DNA of 64,000 bases from Planctomycetota bacterium (GTDB taxonomy: Bacteria; Planctomycetota; SZUA-567; H5-PLA8): contig JACQFI010000109.1 in the NCBI GenBank assembly GCA_016200135.1, forward strand, positions 1 through 64,000, in the 5' to 3' direction. A model generated the notes under the pieces. The model saw nothing but the letters and a program-made list of their open reading frames with translations. It was not told where the DNA came from and ran no database searches. Position numbers and translations under genes: made by a program. Every line of letters starts with the position of its first letter. Within the stretch, counting starts at the first letter, position 1. This document shows, piece by piece, positions 1 through 8,953 of this stretch.

Positions 1-193
1 CGGCGGCGCCGAGGGGCGCTGGCGCGGCGGGGCTTTCAGGGGCGCAGATATTTTCTGCGGCTATTTGACGGCAAATGTCGAGAAGTTCGGAAGGCGAGGC
101 GGTTATTAATGTTGGATATTGTGGCGTTAATACCGTTCTGGCCTCGGCGAACTCGGCCGTCATGGGCAAGCACGGGTCACCCTCACCCCCTGC

Positions 194-374
194 CCCCTCT
201 CCCTTCGAGGGAGAGGGGAATGTGGCGCGGGGCAAGCACCGTGCACCCTCGCCCGCTCGGCTGAACTCGCCGCGAGCTCCGGCGCCATCTCCTTTCGAGT
301 GAGAGGGGAACTCGGCGCGGGGCAAGCACCGTGCACCCTCGCCCCCTGCCCCCTCTCCCTTCGAGGGAGAGGGG
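194..374. repeat. Cluster of CTCTCCC-type hairpin repeats
   Basis: Positions 194-218 and 350-374 hold the same perfect dyad: arms CCCCTCTCCCT and AGGGAGAGGGG around a TCG loop. A degenerate third copy lies at about 287-308. A longer shared unit (GGGGCAAGCACCGTGCACCC and following bases) sits at about 229-255 and 317-343. The same kind of dyad recurs near 8618-8635, 8728-8748 and 8842-8859. The rest of 1-640 has no convincing gene; the frames open here run across the repeats. Confidence 0.85.
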
Positions 375-654
375 AATGTGGCGTCACCGTCTCTGGGCGC
401 GTGGTCGCGGCAGCAGCGTTTCACTTTTTTGCCGCTGCCGCAGGGGCAGCGGTCGTTGGGGCGCGTGGACATGGGAGGAGATCCTTCCGATACGGGCTGT
501 GCGCGCATGGTTAGGCACGGCCATAGGAAATCATGCGCTCACTGAAGATTTCTTTACCCTATCGGGAGCCGAAGGGCAAGGGGAAAGTTGGGTAATCTTT
601 ATAGATTTTGTAATTCGTAGACAGGAGAACGGGTTACGGGTTTACGGTAGTGGC

Positions 655-822
655 TAAAAGGTAAAAGGTAAAAGGTAAAAGGTAAAACGTAAAACGTAAA
701 ACGTAAAACGTAAAACGTAAAACGTAAACGGCAACGCGTAAAACGTAATGCGTAACACGTTAATGGAACGTTGAGCGGGCGTGCTGGAAGTTATTAATTA
801 CGTTTTACGCATTACGTTTTAT
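655..822. repeat. GTAAAAG/GTAAAAC short-unit array with inverted partner
   Basis: A run of 7-base units changes from AAAAGGT-type to AAAACGT-type between 655 and 730. It is followed by GCGTAAAACGTAATGCGTAA (735-754) and, 50 bases later, its near-complement in 798-822, giving a roughly 16-18 bp stem. A second locus at 15106-15202 has the same motif and the same inverted arrangement. No protein is plausible here. It lies just past the 3' end of the minus-strand glycosyltransferase gene. Confidence 0.8.
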
Positions 823-855
823 GCGCCGTTCTGCATCTCGGCGGTGAAAGTGGAT

Positions 856-2481
856 TCAGGGCTTCTGGTTTTCGAATAGCCACACCTTCGCGCCTTTAAA
901 TTCGGCGCGGTCTAATTCGGTGAGCTGGCGGCCGAGTTCCTTTTCGAAGTTCTTTTCGGCGTCCACGTGCGCGTTGATATAGAGCACGCGCGCGGGGTGC
1001 TCTTTCTTGAGAAAATCTTCGAGGCGCGGCAGGTCGGCTTCGGCGCCGGCGGAGAAGCGCGGACGGGCGGCGCTGCCGGCGCGTTCAAAGTAGTAGTCCA
1101 TGTATTCGAGGCCCGCGCCGCCGAGGTAGCCGATCACGACGGTGCGGTCGTCGTCGGCGCCGTGAGCGGCGGTCCATTCGACGGCTTCGCGGAACTGCGT
1201 GTGCTGCGGGGTGCGGTAGTAGTCCTTCACGAAGAGGAGATCGGCGGCGAAGCCGAGGGTGAGCGCGGCGGCGAGGATCCATTGCATCGTTTTGCGCCCG
1301 GATTCGAAGTGGAAAAAGAGTTCCGGCAGGCGCATGACGGCGCGGGCGAGCAGCAGGTACGCGGGGGCCATCGAGATCAGCAGGTAGCGTTCCTGGAGCA
1401 TCGGCTTGCCGAGCTTCGAGACAGCGAAGATCAGCGCGAAGGGCACGACGAACCAGAGCGTGAGCAGCAGGCCGGGGGAGTTCAAAAGCGGTCGTGGATC
1501 GGTGGAGCTTGGGCCGATGCCGCCGCGTGCGGAGCCGGGAGGCGGTGCTGCGGCTGCTTCGCCGCTCGCAGCTTTAGACGCAGGGCCGCGGCGCGATTCG
1601 CGGAGGGCCACGACAAAGAGGAGCGCGTAGAGCCCCAGCACGATCCAGACGAAGAGGTACTTGCGGTCGAAGAGGTGGTGGACGAAGCGCAAGAAGGCGC
1701 TATTGGGCGGCGGCTTCATCCATGCGGCGGTGGTGTGCTGGGACGTTAGCTGCACGAGGAAATCCGGGAGCCACGGGGCGAAACCGGCGACGCTCGCGGC
1801 GTAGATCCCGGCGACCCAGCCGAGCGCGCGCGGACGCTTGCGGCAGAGCAGGCACGAGGCGAGCGCCTGCAAGCCGAAGAAGAGAATGCCGAAGAAGTGC
1901 GTGTAGTACGCAAGCGAGGCGCAGACGGCGTAACCCGCGGCGAGGCCGAAGCGGACGCGGCCGGTCGCGCGGAGTTCATCCATTAAGGGGAGCCAGAGGC
2001 AGGTCGCGCCGGCGGTGAGCGCGACGAGGATCATGTACGGCGCGGCTTCCTGGCTGTAGTTCACCGGGCACCAGAGCACGGCGGTGAAGGCGGCGGCGGC
2101 GAGGCCTTCGCGGTGCGAGTAGAGGCGCTGGCCCAGCAGAAAGACGATTGGAATCACGAGCACGCCCGCGATGGCCGAGGGCAGGCGGTAGTCCCCTTCG
2201 CTTCCGCCGGTGCAGCGCGTGACGGCGGTGAGCAGCAGGATGTAGCCGGGCGGGTGGACGTCGCCGCGCAGGAAGGCGCGGAGTGCGGCGAAACTGCTCA
2301 TGCGGGATTCGGTGACGCGGATGAGTTCGTCCATCCAGAAGGAGTCCTTGCCGAGGGCGTAGAAGCGCAGGGCGGCGCCGAGGAGCGTGAGGGCGGCGAG
2401 CGCGAGCCACGCGGAGCGCGGGACGGGTTTGGATTGGCCGAGGAGCATGCGCGGCATCCTAAAGCGGGCGCTGGTTTTCAC
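856..2481 (-). CDS. GT39/ArnT-like membrane glycosyltransferase (copy 1)
   Basis: The 541-residue protein looks like a polyprenyl-phosphate-sugar-dependent glycosyltransferase of the GT39/PMT-ArnT-GT83 superfamily. After the first membrane helix (about residues 24-43) comes FWMDE, matching the acidic pair in the first periplasmic loop of this family. It is followed by HPPGYILL, RLPSAIAG and YSQEAAPY, all typical of the N-terminal half. About ten hydrophobic segments follow, with a soluble C-terminal part from about residue 430. A Gly/Ala/Pro-rich cytoplasmic-looking linker lies near 310-340. It is followed on the same strand upstream by a clear paralogue. Donor and acceptor cannot be told from sequence. 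Confidence 0.8.
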   Translation of the reverse strand: MKTSARFRMPRMLLGQSKPVPRSAWLALAALTLLGAALRFYALGKDSFWMDELIRVTESRMSSFAALRAFLRGDVHPPGYILLLTAVTRCTGGSEGDYRLPSAIAGVLVIPIVFLLGQRLYSHREGLAAAAFTAVLWCPVNYSQEAAPYMILVALTAGATCLWLPLMDELRATGRVRFGLAAGYAVCASLAYYTHFFGILFFGLQALASCLLCRKRPRALGWVAGIYAASVAGFAPWLPDFLVQLTSQHTTAAWMKPPPNSAFLRFVHHLFDRKYLFVWIVLGLYALLFVVALRESRRGPASKAASGEAAAAPPPGSARGGIGPSSTDPRPLLNSPGLLLTLWFVVPFALIFAVSKLGKPMLQERYLLISMAPAYLLLARAVMRLPELFFHFESGRKTMQWILAAALTLGFAADLLFVKDYYRTPQHTQFREAVEWTAAHGADDDRTVVIGYLGGAGLEYMDYYFERAGSAARPRFSAGAEADLPRLEDFLKKEHPARVLYINAHVDAEKNFEKELGRQLTELDRAEFKGAKVWLFENQKP

Positions 2482-2568
2482 GAGAGTAGGAAAATCTGGT
2501 TATGGGACGGATAGGACCAATGGGATTTATGAACTATGACCTACGAACCTCTAACCGCGAACTCGCAA

Positions 2569-4173
2569 CTACTCTTTCTCGCGGGCTTCGAAGCGCCAGA
2601 GTTGGGTCTTGACCTTGGCTTCGGACCAGGTCTGGCAGCCGGTGGCACGGAGGCGTTCGCGGAGGAATTCCATCATGCGCGGGCCCGGGCGGCCGGGGTA
2701 GGCGAAGAGCACCCAGAGTCGCTTGGGCTTGCGCGCTTCGAGAAAGGCGCGCACGGCGGGGAGGTCGTCGTCGGTGAAAGCGGCGAGGTCCACCCGCAGC
2801 GGCGAGCCGGCGCGTTCGAGATAGTAGTCGAGCATGCGCGTATCGGCGCTCATGTAGGCCAGCAGCGCGGGCGCGCGCGCAGCCGAATCGAGGCGGGGTT
2901 CGTGCGCGGCGATGTACGCGGCGGCGTCGCGGACTTGGGCCTTCTGCGCCGCGCCATAGTAAGCGCGCACGCAGAAGAGGTGCCAGAGCATGACAAGGCC
3001 CAGCGCGGCGGCGTAGAGATACTGGCGCGCGGCGGGGAGCGGGAGGCGGCAGAGGGCGCGCGCGAGCAGGATGTACGCGGCGGGCATCACGATCAGCAGG
3101 TAGCGGAAGACGAAGAGCGGCACGCCGAACTGGGATTTGACCCACATGAGCGCGACGGGCGCGGCGAGCCAGAACGCGAGCAGCAGGCCGGGCGCATCGA
3201 GGAACCTGCGCAACCAGGACGTGTTCCCGCCGCTGCCGCCGGGTGCGGGCGAAGCGGCGTCCGCGGACTTTGGCGCTGCGGCGCGCGCGCTTTTCAGCGC
3301 GATGAAAAGGAGCGCGAGGTAGAGCAGCAGCGCGAAGGCGAGCAGGTAGCGCGTGTCGTTGAAGAGGAAACGGTAGAACTTTTCGAGGTCCTCGAGCTTG
3401 GGGCGCTTGAGGAAGGAGTCTTCGAAGTCCTTGGAGCGGCCGAAGTGATGGAGGAAAGACGGCAACCAGGGCAGATAGGCGAGCAGGACGAGCCCATAAA
3501 GGAGGAGCACCGTGGCGAGGCGTGCGCGCTTGAGACAGGCGTAGAGGCACGCGAAGCCGCACTGGCAGCCGATCAGAAGCAGTCCGAAGTAATGCGTGTA
3601 GCAGCTCGCGGCGGCGAGCAGCGCGTACCCGATGGCGGGCCCGGGGCGCAGGCGCTTTGCGGCGAAGAGGCCTTCCATGAGCGGGAGCCAGCAGGCGGTC
3701 GCGGCGAGGGTGAGCATCACGACGAGGGCGTAGTTGCGGGCTTCCTGGCTGTAGGCGATGGGTTGCAGCAGGATCGCGGTGAAGCCCGCGGCGAGCAGGC
3801 CTTCGCGGTGCGTGTAGAGCCGCTGGGCGACGAGAAAGACGAGCGGGACGGTGAGGATGCCGCCGAGCGCCGAGGGCAGCCGCAGGGCGAATTCGTCGGC
3901 GCCGCAGAGCGCCACCGAGAAATGCGCGAGGATGAAATAGAGCGGCGGCTGGAGTTCCTCATGCATGCGGGACCATACGGCGGCGGCGCTGGGCTCGCGG
4001 GCGATATCCAGCGTGAAGAACTCGTCGAGCCAGAACGATTCGTGCCCGAGATGGTAGAAGCGGAGGACGGCGGCGGCGGCGGTGACGACCGCGAGGACGA
4101 TCCAGGCCGTGCGCGGGACGGGCTGGTACGAGCCGAAGAGGCGCGGAGCGGTCTGTGAGAGAGGTTGGTTCAT
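2569..4173 (-). CDS. GT39/ArnT-like membrane glycosyltransferase (copy 2)
   Basis: A 534-residue paralogue of the neighbouring protein. It shares FWLDE after the first helix, the PPLYFILAH region, RLPSALGG and YSQEARNY, and has a similar set of membrane helices and C-terminal soluble part. I start it at the ATG at 4173 (MNQPLSQ), which places about 25 residues before the first helix; the frame stays open to 4338, but that extension reads like intergenic DNA. The two genes are 87 bases apart, same strand, and look like a tandem duplication that has diverged strongly. Probable role: transfer of a lipid-linked sugar to protein or lipid on the outer face of the inner membrane. Confidence 0.8.
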   Translation of the reverse strand: MNQPLSQTAPRLFGSYQPVPRTAWIVLAVVTAAAAVLRFYHLGHESFWLDEFFTLDIAREPSAAAVWSRMHEELQPPLYFILAHFSVALCGADEFALRLPSALGGILTVPLVFLVAQRLYTHREGLLAAGFTAILLQPIAYSQEARNYALVVMLTLAATACWLPLMEGLFAAKRLRPGPAIGYALLAAASCYTHYFGLLLIGCQCGFACLYACLKRARLATVLLLYGLVLLAYLPWLPSFLHHFGRSKDFEDSFLKRPKLEDLEKFYRFLFNDTRYLLAFALLLYLALLFIALKSARAAAPKSADAASPAPGGSGGNTSWLRRFLDAPGLLLAFWLAAPVALMWVKSQFGVPLFVFRYLLIVMPAAYILLARALCRLPLPAARQYLYAAALGLVMLWHLFCVRAYYGAAQKAQVRDAAAYIAAHEPRLDSAARAPALLAYMSADTRMLDYYLERAGSPLRVDLAAFTDDDLPAVRAFLEARKPKRLWVLFAYPGRPGPRMMEFLRERLRATGCQTWSEAKVKTQLWRFEAREKE

Positions 4174-4439
4174 GGGTAAGGCAGACCTCAGGCGCCGCCT
4201 GCCTTTATATAAGGTGAGCGGGGAAGAGCAGTAGGAGCGCGGGTTTCCAAGCCGGGTCAGGGTAAACGGGCGCGGCGGAGAGTCAAAAACCATGCCGCCG
4301 TCCCAGCCTAAAACCCTTGTCCTAAAATGAGTTGACACGATTTAACCGCTGCCTAATCTATATCGATTGCTTAGTGTCTCTGCTTAATGGCTTTCCGGCA
4401 ACCGGAGCTCTGCTCCGGGGTTGCCACGGAGGATCGCCG

Positions 4440-6389
4440 ATGCGAATGCGCGTGCTGTGCGGGGGGATGGCGGCTCTGTTGGCGGCGACGCTGGCGGGGC
4501 GGGTCTTCGCGGAAGGCGAAGAGCGCGATCCGACGAACTTGAATTCGGAAGAGGGCGGGATGCAGTTCGAGACCGCCGAGCATATCAAGAAAGCGCGGGC
4601 GTTGCGCGAGAAGCTGGCGGACACGCGCAAGAAAGAGCAGGACAACGTCAACGCGGAGCTGCAGAAGCTCAACGCGGAGCGCGCCGAGAAGATCGACAAG
4701 ATGGGCAGCGCGGAGACGACCACGATCGACGGGCAGAAAGTGACCGTCAACGAACCCAAGGATTCGGAGACCGCGCTGGGCCTTAAAAAACCGGTGCGCG
4801 ACCACTACGAGATCAGCCCCGAAGACTTCGAACTCTACCAGTACGAACGCTGGTCGCTGAACGCGGCGGACTTCCGCTTCGACAAGCCGGGCTACGTGAT
4901 CGACGACATCCGTTCCGGGCACGGCAAGCGCTGGTTCGTCTTCAGCTACTCGATCACCAATTCGACGGCCAAGACGCAGCGCATCGCGCCGGTCTTTATC
5001 GCGGTGACGGAGAACGGCGTCTTCAGCCCCGAGGCCGGCGGGCTGGTCCCGCAGCGCTACGTCTCGGACAGCATCCAGCACCCGCTCGCGGATTCCACGG
5101 ACGTGCGCGACACCAAGTGGAGCGCCGAGGGCGTGATCCCGCTCGAATCGGTCTCGAGCATGCTCACGCGGCAGCTCAAGGACGGCGAGTTCAAGCTCGA
5201 CCCGATGCAGACGTTTCTGGCCGGGCAGACGCGCTGGGGCGCGGCGGTGTGGCCGGAGTTCAACGACCAGTTCACCGAGCTGAAGATCGTGGTGCACGGC
5301 CTGAGCAACGCGCATAAGTTCGACCGCAAGCAGCGCCGCGTGCTGGTGCTCACCTTCAACCGCAACGACGACGAGTTCAACGTCGAGCGCAGCAACCTGG
5401 TCTACAAGAGCAAACAGTGGGAGTACCTCTGGGCGTGGGACCAGGACATCAGCGTGCCGGTGCCCGCCGACCCGGCCGATCCGCAGATCAAGGACAAGGC
5501 GATCAAGACGCCTTCCGGCGTCGAGCGCCTGCTGGTCTCGTTCCCGTACACGATCGACAACTCGTCGGGCACGGACCAGACGCTCACGCTCAAGGAGATC
5601 CGCTTCGTGCTGCGCGGGGCCAAGGCCGGCGACAAGTACGCGGGCTTCGACATCAGCGTAGGCGACCAGAAGATCAACCTGGATGAAGTGCCGCTGGTCG
5701 ACGACGGCCGCTCCACGATCTACAAGGCCCAGTACCTGCGCGACGCGGGCAAGGCCGCGCCCGGTCCCGACACCAACCGCTTCGCGCCGGCCGTGGAGAC
5801 GTCCAAGCAGCCCGGCGGGATGGTCTTCAAGATCGAGAACGGCAAGAAGCTCGAAGGCCGCCTCGGCGTCTTCGACGTGAGCAGCGACGTGGATTGGCGC
5901 TGGGTGCGCGAGCAGGTGGAAGACCGGCTGACGCTGGCGGTGGATAAGAAGGCGCTCGCCGACAAGTTCATCAAAGAGCACGCGGGCGACGCGAAGCTGC
6001 CCGAGGGCGGCATCCCCGGCTACATCCCGCGCCGCACGCTTACCGACGACACGGTGACGCTGGCCAGCGGGCACAGCTACAGCGGCGAAGTGACGCGCGA
6101 CGACGACGCGTTCGTGAACGTCACCACGCGCGACGGCGCGCAGCTCGAGTTCAAGAAGGGCGAGGTGAAGACGGTGGAGAAGGGCGAGATGGCGAAGGTG
6201 AAGGAGCAGATCCTCGCCGCGGTGCCCGCCGCGCTCGAAGCGCTGAAGAAAGACAAAAAGGTGTTCGCGTACTTCACCTGCGAAGCGGGGCTCTCGACAG
6301 GCCAGTACCGCATCGCGCGCTCCTACCACCAGCCCGGCGTGATCCAGGACGACTGGCTGAAGGCGTGGGAGACGCTGGAGCAGAAGTAG
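4440..6389 (+). CDS. Secreted protein of unknown function with coiled coil
   Basis: I do not recognise a named family over the full 649 residues. The start at 4440 is supported by GGAGGA at 4427-4432 and gives a clean signal peptide (MRMRVLCGGMAALLAATLAG, ending near VFA). Residues of about 35-85 are charged and heptad-like, including an ENVNAEL-type helix, so a short coiled coil is likely. The middle has beta-rich segments describing intact ITN/IDN motifs typical of extracytoplasmic beta-sandwich modules. Near residues 535-575 there is a small beta motif (TLASGHSYSGEV followed by an acidic turn) like the repeated short beta motifs in planctomycete surface proteins. It ends just before an intrinsic terminator. 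Confidence 0.7.
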   Translation: MRMRVLCGGMAALLAATLAGRVFAEGEERDPTNLNSEEGGMQFETAEHIKKARALREKLADTRKKEQDNVNAELQKLNAERAEKIDKMGSAETTTIDGQKVTVNEPKDSETALGLKKPVRDHYEISPEDFELYQYERWSLNAADFRFDKPGYVIDDIRSGHGKRWFVFSYSITNSTAKTQRIAPVFIAVTENGVFSPEAGGLVPQRYVSDSIQHPLADSTDVRDTKWSAEGVIPLESVSSMLTRQLKDGEFKLDPMQTFLAGQTRWGAAVWPEFNDQFTELKIVVHGLSNAHKFDRKQRRVLVLTFNRNDDEFNVERSNLVYKSKQWEYLWAWDQDISVPVPADPADPQIKDKAIKTPSGVERLLVSFPYTIDNSSGTDQTLTLKEIRFVLRGAKAGDKYAGFDISVGDQKINLDEVPLVDDGRSTIYKAQYLRDAGKAAPGPDTNRFAPAVETSKQPGGMVFKIENGKKLEGRLGVFDVSSDVDWRWVREQVEDRLTLAVDKKALADKFIKEHAGDAKLPEGGIPGYIPRRTLTDDTVTLASGHSYSGEVTRDDDAFVNVTTRDGAQLEFKKGEVKTVEKGEMAKVKEQILAAVPAALEALKKDKKVFAYFTCEAGLSTGQYRIARSYHQPGVIQDDWLKAWETLEQK

Positions 6390-6419
6390 GGGTAAGCAGC
6401 TTTCGCATGCAGGGAAAAG

Positions 6420-6445
6420 CGGGCCTGAAAAGGCTCGTTTTTTTT
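6420..6445 (+). terminator. Rho-independent terminator
   Basis: CGGGCCT and AGGCTCG pair around a GAAA loop (6420-6437) and are followed by eight T. It lies 31 bases after the stop of the secreted-protein gene and before the Sel1-repeat gene. Confidence 0.8.
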
Positions 6446-6517
6446 AGTGGTGCATTCATGTCCGCCTACAGGTTCTACAATTGTAACGGTTGCGAAGTTT
6501 GTCCAAGGATTTAGAAA

Positions 6518-7150
6518 ATGGCAATATCTAGAAAACAGTTTGATGGAATGGCGTCTAAGGCAGCATTCGGCGACCTAGAATCGCAATACAGCTTAGGACT
6601 TGCATTTATAAATGGATCAGGAGTCAAGAGGGATGTTAGAGAGGGTATGCGCTGGTTGACGCGAGCCGCAATGGGCGGACACAATGGGGCTCAGAGTAAT
6701 TTGGCTTGCGAACATCACGAAAGCGGCGATTTCAAATCGGCTTTTAAATGGTGGGACGCCGCGGCGAAAAAGGGCGATGCCTTATCGCAATATTTTTTAG
6801 GCTCCATGTATGAGACCGGCGAGGGCGTACAGAGAGACTATGTAATGGCAATCAAGTGGTATAGGAAGGCAGCTCGATTGGGCGATGAATCCGCGGCAAG
6901 AAGCATTGGAGTTTTTTATTTACAGGGCTGGGGTGTTGATAAAAATTACAAAGTCGCTGCCAAATGGTTGAAGCAAGCAAGCCGAAAAGGAGATAAATCG
7001 GCGAGTCTACATTTAGGGAAGTTATATGAGAAGGGAAACGGAGTCAGAAAGAATGTTAAAAAAGCGGTAGAGCTTTACTGGAAGGCTGCTCAAGATAACG
7101 ACAAAGATGCAATAGAGCTACTGCGCTCAAAGAAGCTGTGGCCTGTGTAG
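6518..7150 (+). CDS. Sel1-like (TPR-type) repeat protein
   Basis: The 210-residue protein is made of about five Sel1-like repeats of about 36 residues. Each shows the A-x-x-x-L-G-x-x-Y-x-x-G-x-G-V consensus, for example FLGSMYETGEGVQRDY, IGVFYLQGWGVDKNY and LGKLYEKGNGVRKNV, with the A-x-K-W-Y-x-K-A-A segment between. No signal peptide is visible, so it is probably cytoplasmic and protein-binding. Base use is clearly lower in GC than in its neighbours, with many A/T third positions, suggesting recent acquisition. An A/T-rich 70-base leader precedes it. Partner unknown. Confidence 0.88.
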   Translation: MAISRKQFDGMASKAAFGDLESQYSLGLAFINGSGVKRDVREGMRWLTRAAMGGHNGAQSNLACEHHESGDFKSAFKWWDAAAKKGDALSQYFLGSMYETGEGVQRDYVMAIKWYRKAARLGDESAARSIGVFYLQGWGVDKNYKVAAKWLKQASRKGDKSASLHLGKLYEKGNGVRKNVKKAVELYWKAAQDNDKDAIELLRSKKLWPV

Positions 7151-7290
7151 AAGCGCGGATATACCAGAAGCGGAACGTAGGGCAGCCCCTGGGAGGAAGC
7201 GCTTCCCATGAAAAAAGCCCAAAGTGGCGTGTGAACCGAAGATTGGCGCAAGTTATTCTTGTCACCGAACGGGGATGAAATGACGCCGTG

Positions 7291-7383
7291 CTTGCGCGCC
7301 CCGTTGGAGTTTGGGCAAAAGGCGGATCGCGGGCCTGGGGCTTCGCCCCTGGCTCTTTTCGCGCGTGCCTGCGGCGCTGACGG
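7291..7383. repeat. REP-like element related to the Y1 transposase flanks
   Basis: CGCGCCCCGTTGG-TTTGGG followed by GGGCCTGGGGCTTCGCCCCT and GGCTCTTTTCGCGCG lines up, with the same order and spacing, with the right flank of the transposase gene at 28101-28191 (CGCGCCCC-GGGGCTTGGGG, then CCAGGGCC-GGCCCTGGCTATT). It appears to be a diverged solo copy. Confidence 0.6.
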
Positions 7384-7398
7384 CATGACAAGTCATTA

Positions 7399-7605
7399 AG
7401 CCGCGGAGCGGCGGCAGGTTTTAGCCCACGGCGCGAGCCGTGGGAAAGAGTGGCCTTTTCCGCTGGCGGAGCTCCGGAGGAGCGAACGAAAAGGCGTTTT
7501 GAACTGCGGAGGTTTCTGCCGCCCCTCCGGGGTTTAACAACTATTGGGGCCGTCTGTAACCCACAGCTTACGCTGTGGGCTAACCTCTGCCGCCGCTCCG
7601 CGGCT
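7399..7605. repeat. 207-bp inverted-repeat (MITE-like) element
   Basis: The left arm (7399-7444) begins AGCCGCGGAGCGGCGGCAG and goes on to TTAGCCCACGGCG. The right arm (7557-7605) is its near-complement, ending CTGCCGCCGCTCCGCGGCT. Both arms carry an inner hairpin (CCCACGGCGCGAGCCGTGGG on the left; CCCACAGCTTACGCTGTGGG on the right). About 110 bases lie between them and contain further short GC hairpins but no gene. Confidence 0.75.
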
Positions 7606-7616
7606 CCTGGGTTCAA

Positions 7617-7638
7617 GGACAGACAAGAATTTCTGTCC
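7617..7638. repeat. GGACAGACA hairpin, copy 1
   Basis: Arms GGACAGACA and TTTCTGTCC around AGAA, with one mismatch. It ends on the stop codon of the minus-strand pilin gene and could form the 3' end of that mRNA. Three more copies are in the window. Confidence 0.75.
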
Positions 7639-8213
7639 TACTCCGCGGGGAACCACTTCTGCGTGGGGCCGGTGACGAGCGTAAAGAAATTCAGGGGCGC
7701 GCTGGCGCCGCGGTCCATCTGGTAGATCACGCCGCATTGATTAATCTGAAATGCGTTGCGGCCGGTGGAATCATAGGACGCGGGCACGGCGCTGAGCCCG
7801 AAGCCCAGCGTCATGCGGCCCTTCACGATATAATTCCTGAAGATTCCGCCCGTAAATTCCCCGCGCTGCACGCGGAAGACGTAGCCGGCCTTCGGCACGG
7901 CGGTGCCCGGATTGCCTTCGGCTCGCGCGAACGCCTGGTCGATGAGCTGGATATCGCCCGCGCCCGCGGCGGTCTCGAAGAGGCTGTTGTTCCCCGCGAG
8001 CGTCTGGGCGTATTCGAGGATGCCGTCCTGGTTCCAGTCGGTGCGGCGGTAGGTCTCCTGCGCGGTGGCGTAGGTCTTGCACGCCGCGATGGCGGCGGCC
8101 TCGTTGGAGGCCATGCGCGAACGCAGCATGTTCGGGATGGCGATGGCCGCGATAATGGCGATGATCGCCACGACAATCATGAGTTCGATCAACGTAAAAC
8201 CGTGAGCACGCAT
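7638..8213 (-). CDS. Type IV pilin-like protein (DUF2950-like body)
   Basis: A 191-residue prepilin. The start at 8213 has AAGGAG at 8219-8224. The leader is only four residues (MRAH) before the G-F-T-L-I-E-L-M prepilin peptidase site, with Glu5 present, then a hydrophobic helix (MIVVAIIAIIAAIAIP). The body has AIAACKTYATAQETYRRTDW and a D-x-D-G-I-L-E-YA segment as in the DUF2950-type pilins abundant in planctomycetes, and a C-terminal G-x-I-Y-Q-M-D region. It would be cleaved and assembled in a type IV pilus or type II secretion pseudopilus. It is alone here; minor pseudopilins lie at 49-53.7 kb. Confidence 0.85.
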   Translation of the reverse strand: MRAHGFTLIELMIVVAIIAIIAAIAIPNMLRSRMASNEAAAIAACKTYATAQETYRRTDWNQDGILEYAQTLAGNNSLFETAAGAGDIQLIDQAFARAEGNPGTAVPKAGYVFRVQRGEFTGGIFRNYIVKGRMTLGFGLSAVPASYDSTGRNAFQINQCGVIYQMDRGASAPLNFFTLVTGPTQKWFPAE

Positions 8214-8580
8214 GGCGTCTCCTTGTCCTTCGCGGACTTGGGCGGAAGTATTCGGAACGGTTAGGAGCCGCGCGGTTTGCCGCGACCTTCGCGGATCTGC
8301 GCAGCGTGTCGAAAATCTAGAAAGGCACACGCAATGCCAAACCGTTCGGGATTCGCACAGGCCGGAGGAATTCATAGGCGTGTTACGAATGAAAATCGCC
8401 CGCTGCGCGGGCGGATCGAGCGGAGTCAATGCACGGTGATGGTGGGGAAATCCCACACGCGAAGACGAAATTTTGTCAGAGGCGGGTGACAGGAACTGGC
8501 GGCGGAAGCGCGGACCGGAGGGTATGGGAATGTAGCGGCGATTTGCTTTTGGTGTGGGCGCAGGGTGAGCCGGAAGCTTT

Positions 8581-8929
8581 CACCCTCACCCGCGTTCGCG
8601 TTGCTCACGTCGGCCTCTCCCTCCAGGGAGAGGGGGATGGCGCGGCGGGTCGAGCTGAGAACGATGGGTGCGAAGTTGGACAGACAAGAATGTCTGTCCT
8701 ACCGGGAGCGGCGGCGGTGCGTGCCTTCTCCCTGTTAGGGAGAAGGTCGAGACGAGCGAAGCGAGTCCGGGATGAGGGTGTGAGCTTACGGTGACAGGGA
8801 GTTCTCACCCTCACCCGCGTTCGCGTTGCTCACGTCGGCCTCTCCCTCCAGGGAGAGGGGATGGCGCGGCGGGTCGAGCTGAGAACGATGGGTGCGAAGT
8901 CGGACAGACAAGAATGTCTGTCCTACCGG
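8581..8929. repeat. Pair of about 124-bp direct repeats
   Basis: Bases 8581-8705 and 8806-8929 are nearly identical, differing by one G in a G-run and one T/C change. Each copy holds CACCCTCACCC, the CTCTCCCT-CC-AGGGAGAG hairpin, and at its end a perfect GGACAGACA/TGTCTGTCC hairpin (8678-8699 and 8902-8923). The 100 bases between hold another hairpin (CTCCCT-GTT-AGGGAG, about 8731-8746). The spacer 8214-8580 upstream of the pilin gene holds no gene that I can support. Confidence 0.9.
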
Positions 8930-8953
8930 CGCGGATCCCGATGCTTCGGGATC

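Noticed and set aside
160..657. Several overlapping short open frames at the left edge
   Set aside because: They run across the direct and inverted repeats and have Pro/Arg-rich low-complexity products with no motifs.
655..760. The GTAAAAC-type array as a CRISPR array
   Set aside because: Units are 7 bases with no spacers of 30 bases or so, and no cas genes occur in the window.
2536..4158. A plus-strand open frame across the second GT39 gene
   Set aside because: It is a shadow of the real membrane glycosyltransferase frame, which has family motifs; the plus frame is charged and low-complexity.
4371..6329. A long minus-strand open frame across the secreted-protein gene
   Set aside because: High GC keeps frames open by chance; the plus frame has a signal peptide, an SD and a terminator, the minus frame has none of these.
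8429..8794. A plus-strand protein in the spacer before the thioredoxin-like gene
   Set aside because: The frame lies on the direct repeats and has no SD or recognisable family.
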